A DNA stretch of 64,000 nt from Billgrantia aerodenitrificans (GCF_021404405.1 NZ_JABFTV010000005.1:327979-391978), one strand, 5' to 3'. Shown: positions 50,069-58,260, counted from the stretch's first letter. The notes: generated from the letters alone by a model not told the origin. Numbers and translations: made by a program.

Positions 50069-51343
50069 ATGATTACGGCTCTGCTTCCCATCTTCTTCGC
50101 GGTGCTGCTGCTGGGGCTGCCCATTTTCGCTTCACTGGCCTTCGCCGTGTTCCTCGCCATCGACTTCTTCGGCAACACCAATCCGGTGATCGTGCCGATG
50201 CGCATGTTCACGGGAATGAACAATTTCTCGCTGATGGCCATCCCCTTCTTCATTCTGGCCGCAGAGCTGATGCGTATCGGCGGCCTGTCGAGTCGACTGA
50301 TCGACCTGGCCAAGGCTCTGGTCGGCTGGGTACCGGGCGGTCTGGCTGCCGCCACGGTGCTTTCGTGCCTGTTGTTCGGCGCCATTTCCGGCTCCAGCCC
50401 CGCCACCGTGGTAGCCATCGGCTCGATCATGTTCCCCGCGCTGGTGGCGGCCGGCTACGACAAGCGCTTCGCCATCGGCCTGATCGCCACCGCCGGTACG
50501 CTCGGCCCCATCGTGCCGCCCAGCATCGCGTTGATTATCTACGGCTCGGTAACCGGCACCTCGGTTGGGCGCCTGTTCGCAGCAGGCCTGCTGCCGGCCA
50601 TCCTGATCGCCTCGTTGCTGATCGCCTACTGCATGGTTTATTCCTCGTTCAAGGGGTACGCCCGTGCGCCCTTCCCCACACTGCGCGAGATCGCTGCCGC
50701 GGTGAAGTCCGCCGCCTGGGGGCTGGGGCTCCCGGTCATCCTGCTCGGTGGTATCTACAGCGGCATCTTCACGCCCACCGAATCCGCCGCCGTGGCCTGT
50801 ATGTATGGCCTCTTCGTCGGCATGGTGGTGTATCGCACCATCGGCTGGCGCGAGCTACTCGGCACCCTGCGCAACTCCGGGCTGACCTCGGCCACGCTGC
50901 TGCTGATCACCGCGGGCGCCTCGGCCTTCTCCTGGCTATTGGCCATCACCGGCACCCCGACTCAGTTGGCCAGCCAGGTACTCTCGCTCACCGACCATCC
51001 GGTACAGGTGATGGCACTGTTCAATGTGGTCATGATCGTTGCCGGTTTCTTCCTCGACAGCGCCTCGGCCATCATCGTGCTCTCGCCGCTGCTGCAGCCC
51101 ATCGCCGCTCAGGTCGGCGTCGACCCGGTGCACTTCGGCATCATCACTCTGGTCAACTTCTCGGTGGGCATGATCACCCCACCCGTGGGCCTCAACCTGT
51201 TCGTGGCCATGGCCATCTCGCGGATGTCGCTGCTCGAGGTGTTCCGTGCCTGCATCCCGCTGATCGTGATGATGTTCATCGCCCTGATCGTGCTCACCTA
51301 CGTACCCTGGTTCAGCACCTGGGTGCCCTCGCTGATCTACTGA
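50069..51343 (+). CDS. dctM: TRAP transporter large permease (DctM-type)
   Basis: The 424-residue protein has about 12 hydrophobic helices with DctM signatures: MNNFSLMAIPFFILAAELM, FGAISGSSPATVVAIGSIM, and TAGTLGPIVPPSIALIIYG. It is the transport subunit of the second TRAP system. GGAG precedes ATG 50069. It is followed 27 nt later by the M20 hydrolase gene, so import and hydrolysis appear to be one transcription unit. Confidence 0.96.
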   Translation: MITALLPIFFAVLLLGLPIFASLAFAVFLAIDFFGNTNPVIVPMRMFTGMNNFSLMAIPFFILAAELMRIGGLSSRLIDLAKALVGWVPGGLAAATVLSCLLFGAISGSSPATVVAIGSIMFPALVAAGYDKRFAIGLIATAGTLGPIVPPSIALIIYGSVTGTSVGRLFAAGLLPAILIASLLIAYCMVYSSFKGYARAPFPTLREIAAAVKSAAWGLGLPVILLGGIYSGIFTPTESAAVACMYGLFVGMVVYRTIGWRELLGTLRNSGLTSATLLLITAGASAFSWLLAITGTPTQLASQVLSLTDHPVQVMALFNVVMIVAGFFLDSASAIIVLSPLLQPIAAQVGVDPVHFGIITLVNFSVGMITPPVGLNLFVAMAISRMSLLEVFRACIPLIVMMFIALIVLTYVPWFSTWVPSLIY

Positions 51344-51370
51344 CGCTCAGCGGAAAGAGGAAACCCGAAC

Positions 51371-52630
51371 ATGAGTCAAACACCTTCCCTGGGCGAGCGT
51401 CTCGATGGCGAGCGGTTCTGGGCCGACCTGCAGGCCCAGGCCGAAATCGGCGCGCTGCACCCGCGGGGGCTGCGCCGCCTGGCGCTCGACGAAAACGACA
51501 ACCGCGCTCGTTTGTGGTTGATCGACCAGGGCCAGGCCTTGGGCTGTCACGCCTATCACGACGCCATGGGCAACGTCTTCCTGCGCCGCGAGGGGCAGGA
51601 GCCAGAGCTGCCGGCGCTGCTCGTCGGCAGCCATATGGACAGCCAACCCAGCGCCGGCAGCTACGACGGCACGCTGGGTGTGGTGGCCGGACTGGCGGTG
51701 CTACGTACGCTGCAAGAGCAAGGCATCGAGCATGCACGCCCCATCGAAGTGGTGGCCTGGACCAACGAAGAAGGCGCGCGCTTTGCGCCCGGAGCCTCCG
51801 GCTCCGCCTGGTTCGCCGGCCAGCGCGACGCCGACACCATACTGGAAGCCCATGACGATCAAGGCACCCGCTTCGCCGATGCTCTGGCAAGTTGCCTCAC
51901 TCTGCTCGACGATCACGGGACATCCACCTTCCGTCCCGCGCCCTTCGTGCCTCATGCCTTCCTCGAACTGCATATCGAGCAGGGCCCGGTGCTGGAGAGC
52001 CTGAGCGTGCCGGTGTGCGCCGTCAGCGGCATCCAAGGGGTGAACTGGTACGAGATCGAGGTGCACGGCCAGGCCAATCACGCCGGCACCACGCCGGAAG
52101 CCGCACGCCGCGACGCCTTAATGGGCGCCCATGCACTGATCGGCGCACTGCGCGATGCCGTCGCCGGGCAGGACGAACAAGTACGCTTCACCATCGGCAA
52201 ATTCAGTGTCTCGCCCGGCTCCACCAATACCATTCCACAACGAGCCGATTTCACCATCGACCTGCGCCACCCCAGCCAGGCCGTACTCGAAAGGCTGGAT
52301 ACCGCGTTTCATCGGCTGGCCCAACGCCAATGGTCCGGCTGCGATATCAGCCTTAGGGTCACGTCGCGAGTCGCACCGGTGAGCTTCGACCCAGCCCTGG
52401 TCGAACTCGCCGACAGCGCCGCGAAGTCGTACAGCCCAGATGCCCCGCAGCTGGTCTCCGGAGCTTTCCACGATGCCATTCACCTGGCACGGGTTTGCCC
52501 CACCGTCATGCTGTTTACGCCCTGCCGCGCCGGCATCAGCCACCACCCGGATGAACACATCGAGCGCAGCGACGCCGAAACGGCCGTACGCGCCCTCGCC
52601 GACACCGTCGAAAGACTGCTCAACCCATGA
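51371..52630 (+). CDS. M20-family Zn-dependent amidohydrolase (N-carbamoyl-amino-acid / allantoate type)
   Basis: The 419-residue enzyme has the binuclear-metal motifs of the amidase/hydantoinase-carbamoylase family: H88 in GSHMDS, D99 in YDGTLGV, and E133/E134 in NEEGARF. It also has ELHIEQGPVLE, the NHAGTTP dimer-domain motif, SGAFHDA and a final H in GISHHPDE. These enzymes hydrolyse N-carbamoyl or related amide bonds of amino acids and ureides. The strict substrate is not readable. It follows the TRAP permease and precedes RidA and an amidase. Together with the asparaginase this gives three different C-N hydrolases beside one importer. Confidence 0.93.
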   Translation: MSQTPSLGERLDGERFWADLQAQAEIGALHPRGLRRLALDENDNRARLWLIDQGQALGCHAYHDAMGNVFLRREGQEPELPALLVGSHMDSQPSAGSYDGTLGVVAGLAVLRTLQEQGIEHARPIEVVAWTNEEGARFAPGASGSAWFAGQRDADTILEAHDDQGTRFADALASCLTLLDDHGTSTFRPAPFVPHAFLELHIEQGPVLESLSVPVCAVSGIQGVNWYEIEVHGQANHAGTTPEAARRDALMGAHALIGALRDAVAGQDEQVRFTIGKFSVSPGSTNTIPQRADFTIDLRHPSQAVLERLDTAFHRLAQRQWSGCDISLRVTSRVAPVSFDPALVELADSAAKSYSPDAPQLVSGAFHDAIHLARVCPTVMLFTPCRAGISHHPDEHIERSDAETAVRALADTVERLLNP

Positions 52631-52646
52631 CACAAGGACAACGAAA

Positions 52647-53114
52647 ATGACGACCATCGCCCAAGCCGTCGCCGAGCGCGGCCTCACACTGCCGGCCATC
52701 CCACAGCCCCGCGGCTATTTCGTGCCCTGGTCGCGGCTCGGCAACCAACTGTTCCTGGCCGGCCAGATCTGCGAGCGCGGCGGCGAAGTGCTATACCCCG
52801 GCAAGGTCGGGGCGGAGTTCGATCTCGAAACCGGCAAGCTTGCCGCCCAGGCCTGTGCGCTGAACCTGCTCGCTTCGCTCAGCGATGCCGTGGATGGCAA
52901 TATCGAGCGTGTGGTGCGCTGCGTGCGGATGAACGGCTTCGTCAACGTGGCACCAGGCTTCCATGACGTGCCGCTGGTCATCAACGGCGCCTCGGAACTG
53001 TTCGTCGACCTGTTCGGCGAAGCCAGCCGCCACGCCCGCACCGCCATTGGCGTGGCAACCCTGCCCGGCAACGCCGCGGTGGAAGTCGAAGCGATCTTCG
53101 AGATTCGCGATTGA
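52647..53114 (+). CDS. RidA family protein
   Basis: This encodes 155 residues of the RidA/YjgF trimeric fold, with QLFLAGQICERGG near residue 35 and the late ARTAIGVATLPGNAAVEVEA motif including the conserved Arg. RidA proteins hydrolyse reactive enamines/imines or act in amide catabolism. AAGG lies upstream of ATG 52647. It is 16 nt after the M20 hydrolase. In this context it may process an enamine or imine arising from the pathway (inference). Confidence 0.92.
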   Translation: MTTIAQAVAERGLTLPAIPQPRGYFVPWSRLGNQLFLAGQICERGGEVLYPGKVGAEFDLETGKLAAQACALNLLASLSDAVDGNIERVVRCVRMNGFVNVAPGFHDVPLVINGASELFVDLFGEASRHARTAIGVATLPGNAAVEVEAIFEIRD

Positions 53115-53124
53115 ACAGGGCCTC

Positions 53125-53160
53125 TTGTCCAGGAGAGACTGCTTGACCAGGAGAGACTGC
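53125..53160 (+). repeat. 18-bp tandem duplication of ribosome site and start codon
   Basis: TTGWCCAGGAGAGACTGC occurs twice in tandem (53125-53142, 53143-53160) and is followed by ATGACC. Each unit contains AGGAGAG and is followed by an in-frame TTG or ATG. The amidase therefore has two possible starts, TTG 53143 and ATG 53161, each with its own ribosome site. Confidence 0.85.
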
Positions 53161-54564
53161 ATGACCACGAATTCACCGCTGCTCCAGCCCCTGCGCCAAC
53201 AGGCCGCTGCCCTGCGTAACGGCACGCTGAGCGCCAGCGAGCTGGCCGAAGCCGCCTGCGCGGCCTACGCCAGCCGGGGCAAGCACGACAACGCCTACCT
53301 CACCTGGCAAGGCGAGGCCGCCCTGGCCTTCGCCCGCGCCACCGACGCCCTGATCGCCCAAGGCGGCGACACCGGCCCGCTGATGGGCATCCCGGTGTCG
53401 ATCAAGGATATCTACGCCGTATCGGGCTTGCCCACCTACGCCGGCTCCTCGCGTCGCCTGCCGGCCAGCTGGGAGCGGCCGGGGCCCATCGTCAAGGCAC
53501 TGCTGGCCCAGTTGCCCAGCCTGATGGGAAAGACCCACACCGTGGAGTTCGCCTTCGGCGGACTGGGCACCAACGCCCACTGGGGCGCACCGCGCAACCC
53601 CTGGGACAGCCAAGCACACCGCACGCCGGGCGGCTCCAGCTCCGGCGCTGGGGTTTCGCTGATCAGCGGCACCGCCGGTCTGGCGCTGGGTACCGACACC
53701 GCCGGCTCGGTGCGTATCCCTGCCAGCATGACCGGCGTTGTCGGCCTCAAGACCACCGCAGGCCGCTGGCCAGCGCAGCAGATCGTGCCGCTCTCCACCA
53801 CACTGGATACCCCCGGCCTGCTGGCCCGTCGGGTCGACGACCTGGCCTATGCCTTCGATGCCCTGGATGCGAACCTGAGCCCGCGGCCTTCACGGGTAAG
53901 CGCCACCCCAGAGCTGGCCGACCTCACCTTCGGCGTGCCGGAAACCTTCTTCTGGGACGACTGCAGCCCCGGCATTGCCGAAGCCGTGCAACAGGCCATT
54001 CGCCAGCTCGAAGCCGCCGGTGCGCGGGTGGTCACCCTGGAGCTGCCCAACACCGACGAAGCCTACGAACTGTTCCAGAAAGGCGGCCTGGCCGCCGCCG
54101 AGCTGGCCGCCTTCCTCAAGGCCGAACTGCCTGAAATGGAAGACGCGCTCGACCCCAACGTAGCAGCCCGCGTACGCGCCGCCGACGACATGCCCGCCTG
54201 GGAGTACGTGCGGCGCCGCAGCCTGCTCGACAAGCTCTGCGCTGCCGCCGCCGAGCGCATGGGTCAGGTGGATGCCGTGCTCACCCCCACCGTGGCCATC
54301 ACACCGCCCACGCTGGAAAGCCTGGCGCCGGAAGGCGCCTACCCCAAGGCCAACATGAAGGCGTTGCGCAACACCGTGATGGCCAACTTCATGGGGCTGT
54401 GCGGGCTGACCCTGCCGGTCGGCCGCGATGCCGCCGGCATGCCGGTCGGGCTGCAAGTACTGGCCGGCCCCTGGCAAGAGGCCCGCCTGCTGGCCATCGG
54501 CCAGGCCATCGAGGCCAAGCTGGGCACCGGGCTCGACATCCTGGGCGAACCGCCGGCACCCTGA
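53161..54564 (+). CDS. Amidase signature family hydrolase
   Basis: The 467-residue amidase-signature enzyme has catalytic K82 (SIKD), cis-Ser S159 (GGSSSGAG) and nucleophile S183 (GTDTAGSVR). ATG 53161 has AGGAGAG 5 nt upstream; an in-frame TTG six codons earlier has an identical site because of a tandem duplication. It is the last gene of the dctPQM-M20-RidA-amidase operon and is followed by a strong hairpin. It is only distantly similar in sequence to the other amidase in the window (26836-28221), so the two likely act on different compounds. The substrate is unknown. Confidence 0.92.
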   Translation: MTTNSPLLQPLRQQAAALRNGTLSASELAEAACAAYASRGKHDNAYLTWQGEAALAFARATDALIAQGGDTGPLMGIPVSIKDIYAVSGLPTYAGSSRRLPASWERPGPIVKALLAQLPSLMGKTHTVEFAFGGLGTNAHWGAPRNPWDSQAHRTPGGSSSGAGVSLISGTAGLALGTDTAGSVRIPASMTGVVGLKTTAGRWPAQQIVPLSTTLDTPGLLARRVDDLAYAFDALDANLSPRPSRVSATPELADLTFGVPETFFWDDCSPGIAEAVQQAIRQLEAAGARVVTLELPNTDEAYELFQKGGLAAAELAAFLKAELPEMEDALDPNVAARVRAADDMPAWEYVRRRSLLDKLCAAAAERMGQVDAVLTPTVAITPPTLESLAPEGAYPKANMKALRNTVMANFMGLCGLTLPVGRDAAGMPVGLQVLAGPWQEARLLAIGQAIEAKLGTGLDILGEPPAP

Positions 54565-54572
54565 AGCCCGCT

Positions 54573-54608
54573 CCACCCGGCCGGTACGCCTCGCGTGCCG
54601 GCCGGTGG
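54573..54608 (+). terminator. Hairpin after the amidase operon
   Basis: CCACCCGGCCGGTACG (54573-54588) pairs with CGTGCCGGCCGGTGG (54594-54608) with one bulge and one G-T, giving about 14 bp and a CCTCG loop. It starts 8 nt after the stop. A T7 run follows only 27 nt later, after a second small GCGCA/TGCGC hairpin. Confidence 0.65.
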
Positions 54609-54637
54609 CGCAGCATGCGCCCTTCACCTAGCGCATT

Positions 54638-54657
54638 TTTTTCCCTAACGGGAAAAA
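54638..54657. promoter_or_regulatory. hip-type operator palindrome 1
   Basis: TTTTTCCCTAACGGGAAAAA is a perfect inverted repeat with 8-bp arms and a 4-nt centre. It resembles the TATCC-N8-GGATA operators bound by HipB-type antitoxins. It lies about 180 bp upstream of the HipA-like gene, just before a second, similar site. Confidence 0.6.
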
Positions 54658-54687
54658 CTCAGCTCCTCGCCCCCCAACCAGTGAGAA

Positions 54688-54705
54688 TTTTCCCAATCGG
54701 GATAA
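54688..54705. promoter_or_regulatory. hip-type operator palindrome 2
   Basis: TTTTCCCAATCGGGATAA has the same TCCC-N4-GGGA core as the palindrome at 54638-54657, with one mismatch in the arms. The two centres are 49 bp apart. Paired sites of this kind are typical of hip operons, where the HTH protein represses its own promoter. Confidence 0.6.
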
Positions 54706-54735
54706 TTTCCTCGCGCATTAAAAATGTGCAATAGG

Positions 54736-54835
54736 TTGCTCAAATCTTACGTCATAACTCAAAAATGAGCACTTAAATACTCAAAAATAAAAATAAAGGC
54801 TACAATTGAGCATCATGTTGCCCATATGGCTCAAG
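54736..54835. promoter_or_regulatory. Cluster of CTCA/TGAG half-sites upstream of hipA-like gene
   Basis: The AT-rich 100 bp before the HipA-like start contain GCTCAA (54738-54743), the palindrome CTCA-AAAA-TGAG (54758-54769), TTGAGC (54806-54811) and GCTCAA (54830-54835). They could be extra regulator sites or chance. The promoter must lie here, but I cannot pick a convincing -35/-10 pair. Confidence 0.35.
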
Positions 54836-54836
54836 C

Positions 54837-56198
54837 ATGCAGCTGACGATCCAGATCTACCATGACCAGCGCTGGCACGATGCCGCGCTACTGGAGATAC
54901 CCCACCCCGAGCGGGGCGTTGATGGCGCCGCGGCGTTGACCTACCTGCAGGAGCATGCCCTCGCCTGGCTGTTCCACGACGACGAGCATGCCTGCAGCCT
55001 CACGCTACCGGTGGAGCTCATGATGAAGCACCACGCAGAGCGTTGGTTCGGCTTTCTCGAGGACATCATGCCCGCCGGCGCCAGTCGTCGCTACTGGGTA
55101 ACCCACCTGGGACTGCAAAGCGCCGCTACCGGCGAACAAGACAGCGCCCTGCTTCGCCATGGAACCATTGCCCCGGTGGGCAACCTGAGGATCAAGGAAG
55201 CCGTTCCCCAGCGTATCGCCGGCTCGCGCCTGGAAGAGCGCCGCTTCACCCTGCAAGACGTAGTGGAACGCCACGCCGACTTTCTGGAATATGCCCAGCA
55301 GATGGGCGCGGCCAGCGGCGGCGCCACCGGTGCGGGTGGCGAGGCGCCCAAGCTGCTCTTGCGCCGCACCGCTGACGACAATGTCTGGATCGACACCTGG
55401 CAGGACGACCCGCACAACCGCGACCGCGCCTACCTGGTGAAATTTCCTCGCGGCCAGCGCAGCCAGGACGACTGCGACATTGTGCGCGCCGAATATCACT
55501 ACTACCGGGAACTGGCCGCTCTGGGTATCGATACCATCGATACCGACGGTATGGAGCTGATCGAGGGCGAACGCTACCCCTCGCTGTGGCTACCACGCTT
55601 CGATATCGCCATGCGCGAAGAGGGCCAGATTCGTTATGGGCTGGAGTCCATCTATGCCATCTTCGGTGCCGCACCTGGCTCTTACCTCAACCACTTTCAG
55701 GTGATTCGCGGCCTGGTCGAGCGGCTCGAACGGCAATACCGCGTCACGCATGGAAAAGGGGGCTTCGATACTGCCGCCTTCGTCAGCGAATGGGTCAAGC
55801 GCGACCTGCTCAACGTGGCCTTCGGCAATTCCGACAATCACGGACGCAATGCCGCCCTGCTCAAGCGCCCGGAAGGCATCTGGCACAGCCCCGTTTACGA
55901 CTTCGCCCCCATGAAGGCCGACCCCGAAGGAGTGACCCGCACTACACGCTGGGGCTCGCCTTTTGAAGAAGGAGGCGAATTCGACTGGCCCGCCATCGCC
56001 AATGCGCTCGACGACCTGGTGCCCGCCTCTCAGCTCATGCAAGAACTTCGAGAGTTGGCCGCCAGACTCTGTGGGTTGCAACAACGGCTCGCGGGGCGCG
56101 GCGTGCCCGAGCGCATCCTCACCCTACCGGCCGTCGGCCTGAGCACGCTGGAACGGCGCCTGGAGCGCTGGGGGCTTTTACCAAGGGAAGGTCGATGA
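54837..56198 (+). CDS. HipA-like serine/threonine kinase (toxin homologue)
   Basis: The 453-residue protein has the HipA kinase core: an ATP-binding YLVKFPRGQRS strand, the helix EYHYYRELAALGI, the catalytic loop NSDNHGRN (D333, N338) and a metal-binding YDFAPM (D355). The N-terminal 150 residues match the HipA N-domain position but are divergent. Related kinases phosphorylate translation factors such as glutamyl-tRNA synthetase and cause dormancy; the target here is unknown. It is encoded before its likely partner, the HTH protein 13 nt downstream, the reverse of the classical hipB-hipA order. Two hip-type palindromes lie upstream. No obvious inactivating change is seen. Confidence 0.88.
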   Translation: MQLTIQIYHDQRWHDAALLEIPHPERGVDGAAALTYLQEHALAWLFHDDEHACSLTLPVELMMKHHAERWFGFLEDIMPAGASRRYWVTHLGLQSAATGEQDSALLRHGTIAPVGNLRIKEAVPQRIAGSRLEERRFTLQDVVERHADFLEYAQQMGAASGGATGAGGEAPKLLLRRTADDNVWIDTWQDDPHNRDRAYLVKFPRGQRSQDDCDIVRAEYHYYRELAALGIDTIDTDGMELIEGERYPSLWLPRFDIAMREEGQIRYGLESIYAIFGAAPGSYLNHFQVIRGLVERLERQYRVTHGKGGFDTAAFVSEWVKRDLLNVAFGNSDNHGRNAALLKRPEGIWHSPVYDFAPMKADPEGVTRTTRWGSPFEEGGEFDWPAIANALDDLVPASQLMQELRELAARLCGLQQRLAGRGVPERILTLPAVGLSTLERRLERWGLLPREGR

Positions 56199-56211
56199 AC
56201 GGGAGCACGCC

Positions 56212-56514
56212 ATGAAAAGACGTGAGCTAAACCCCGACGAGCGCGAAGCGAAGCTGGTGGAGGTCGTACGCCAGCTGCTCGCCGAAGAGATCAACGAGGG
56301 CGATGCTCTGCGTATCCTGCGGCGGGACGTGCTAGGCCTCTCCCAAGACGCCTACGCCAAGCTGGTGGGCATCAGCCGGCGCACCCTCTCCGACCTGGAA
56401 CGCAACCGCGCCAACATCACGCTGGACACCATGAACCGCGTATATCGGCCGCTGGGCCTGAAGGTGGGCCTCCTCCCCCGCCAGCCCGGCATGCTCGAGC
56501 GCGCCCTGTCGTAG
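56212..56514 (+). CDS. HTH (XRE/HipB-like) antitoxin/regulator
   Basis: This is a 100-residue protein with a central XRE helix-turn-helix (LGLSQDAYAKLVGISRRTLSDLERNRANI, residues about 42-70). An N-terminal helical extension and a C-terminal GLKVGLLPRQPG tail resemble those in HipB-like and other orphan XRE proteins. It probably binds the TCCC-N4-GGGA palindromes ahead of the HipA-like gene and neutralises the kinase (inference from context). It lies 13 nt after the kinase gene. Confidence 0.88.
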   Translation: MKRRELNPDEREAKLVEVVRQLLAEEINEGDALRILRRDVLGLSQDAYAKLVGISRRTLSDLERNRANITLDTMNRVYRPLGLKVGLLPRQPGMLERALS

Positions 56515-56602
56515 CGCAAGGCACCTGGCAAGCTCCGCCGCAAGACTGCTACACCTGAAGGGTGAGGAATGACGAAACTCCCTACAAGGAAGGAGGGGCA
56601 TG

Positions 56603-57127
56603 ATGCAACGCCTGTACTTTTTGATACCCGACAAGGAAACCACCACAGAGGTGGTCAACGAGCTGAATTCGATGGGCTTGTCCAAGGATGACCTGCATGT
56701 CATGGGCAAGGACTGGCAACCGCTGGAAAAGGAGGGCGTGCCAGTCGCCACGCTGATCCAGACGACCGATGTGGTCAACGCCTCGATTCGCGGCGCCATC
56801 GTCGGGGCCGTACTCGGCCTAGTGCTGGGCTTTATCGCTCACTATGTGCTGATCGACACGAATATCATCTGGATGGCGCTTGGCATGATGCTCTTTGGCG
56901 CCCTGTTCGGCGTGTGGACCAGCACGATGGTCGGCGTTTCGGTACGCGACGTCAAAGTCGGCAAGTACGACAAGGCGATCAAGCGGGGCTCCACGCTGCT
57001 GATCATCGATGTCCCCGATGAGCAAGAAGAGACGTTTCGAGAGGCGATCAAGCGTCACCACCCCGAAGTCGTCATCGACAAGGTGACCGCCAAGGACCGA
57101 AAACAATCTGTCGGCGAGGGCCACTGA
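56603..57127 (+). CDS. Two-helix membrane protein, DUF1269/YflT-like
   Basis: This encodes 174 residues (175 if the ATG at 56600 is used). AGGAGG lies 6 nt before ATG 56603 and only 3 nt before 56600, so 56603 is preferred. An N-terminal alpha/beta domain (YFLIPDKETTTEVVNELNSM) resembles the DUF1269 / general-stress-protein 17M fold. Two Gly-rich membrane helices follow (about residues 58-80 and 84-106), then a second alpha/beta segment with LLIIDVPDEQEE. The protein is probably inner-membrane; its function is unknown. It is monocistronic between the hip-like pair and the nucleotidyltransferase-fold gene. Confidence 0.82.
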   Translation: MQRLYFLIPDKETTTEVVNELNSMGLSKDDLHVMGKDWQPLEKEGVPVATLIQTTDVVNASIRGAIVGAVLGLVLGFIAHYVLIDTNIIWMALGMMLFGALFGVWTSTMVGVSVRDVKVGKYDKAIKRGSTLLIIDVPDEQEETFREAIKRHHPEVVIDKVTAKDRKQSVGEGH

Positions 57128-57162
57128 CGAGCCGTTCGCCCTCTCCTATCGTTGGGGCTAGA

Positions 57163-57206
57163 CTTTAACTAATTATTGATCATAAAATGAACAGAATTAG
57201 TTAAAG
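57163..57206. promoter_or_regulatory. 12-bp inverted repeat ahead of the nucleotidyltransferase-fold gene
   Basis: CTTTAACTAATT (57163-57174) and AATTAGTTAAAG (57195-57206) are perfect inverted arms around a 20-nt AT-rich centre that contains TAAAAT (57183-57188). It lies 20 nt before ATG 57226. It may be an operator spanning the promoter or a 5'-leader stem. Confidence 0.55.
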
Positions 57207-57225
57207 CCCATCCAGGGGGCTCTCG

Positions 57226-58236
57226 ATGTCCTACCAACGCCTTCAATCCGAGGCATCCCGTGTAGCCGTAAACGCCATTCAGCTCTTCGAGGCACTGGAG
57301 CAGCATCGTGCTCAAGCGCGCCAGGTAAAGGGCTCGATGCACTGGAAACACATCAATGGACGAGAGTATCTTTACCGCGCCTATACAGGCGGCAAGAACC
57401 ACTCTCTCGGCCCGCGCTCCCCCGAAACCGAAGCCATTCAGCAAGCGTTCGAGGCGCAAAAAACGGATTACCATGCCCGAGAACAGTCGCTCAAGGAGCA
57501 GCTTCAGCTGCATGCGGCCTATGTACGGGCCAACCGGTTGAACCGCTTCCCCCTGGCCGGCGCCAGGGCGATAAGGGCGCTTCAACGCAAGGAAATCCCT
57601 TTCAGGGTAATCGGCACCAACGCCCTGTACGCCTATGAAGCCCGCGCCGGGGTGCTGATCGAGCCCGAGCACCTGGCAACCGCCGATATCGATGTGCTCA
57701 TGGATGCCCGGCAAGGCCTGAGAATCATCACTGCTCTCGCCGGGGAAACGCTGCTATCAGTGTTACGTGCCAGCGACCGGTCTTTCCAACCTCTCACCCA
57801 AGCGCCCTTCGAGTTTCGTGCTGCCAACGCCAAAGGCTACATGATCGACTTCATCACTCAAGCCGCTGATCCTATGAGGATGAGCGACTTCGAGCGCTAT
57901 CTAGAAGCGGGGGACCTGAAACCGGTAGGGATCGACTCGTTAAAGTGGGCCATTGCTTCACCACGCTTCGAGGCCATCGTCTTCGATGAGAAAGGCATGC
58001 CGTTAAGGCTCTCGACCGTGGACCCGCGAGCCTTCGTGCTTCACAAGTGGCATGTCAGTCAGCAGCCCGACCGAGAGCCTCTCAAGCGCCATCGCGATGA
58101 GGCCCAGGCCCGCCTCGTCGCCACGCTGCTACGCGACGAGCTGCGCGAACTCTCGGCAACGCAGGCAGTAGAACGCGCCTTTCCGCATCTCCTCAGGCAG
58201 CAGGCCAGCAGCCGACTCGACGAGTACGACCTTTGA
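57226..58236 (+). CDS. GSU2403-type nucleotidyltransferase-fold protein
   Basis: The 336-residue protein has a nucleotidyltransferase-like core after an N-terminal helical region. VIGTNALYAYEA (128-139) occupies the position of the family G-S/T motif, and ADIDVLMD (153-160) supplies the D-x-D metal ligands (D154, D156). A KWHVSQQPDREPLKRHRDEAQA segment near the C-terminus is also typical of this family (GSU2403 family, PF12281-like). Members are of unknown function and may modify RNA or protein; some resemble toxin-type MNTs (inference). GGGGG lies about 10 nt before ATG 57226. It has no partner antitoxin gene adjacent. Confidence 0.78.
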   Translation: MSYQRLQSEASRVAVNAIQLFEALEQHRAQARQVKGSMHWKHINGREYLYRAYTGGKNHSLGPRSPETEAIQQAFEAQKTDYHAREQSLKEQLQLHAAYVRANRLNRFPLAGARAIRALQRKEIPFRVIGTNALYAYEARAGVLIEPEHLATADIDVLMDARQGLRIITALAGETLLSVLRASDRSFQPLTQAPFEFRAANAKGYMIDFITQAADPMRMSDFERYLEAGDLKPVGIDSLKWAIASPRFEAIVFDEKGMPLRLSTVDPRAFVLHKWHVSQQPDREPLKRHRDEAQARLVATLLRDELRELSATQAVERAFPHLLRQQASSRLDEYDL

Positions 58237-58260
58237 GCGAGCAGCAAAGCCGCCCCACCA

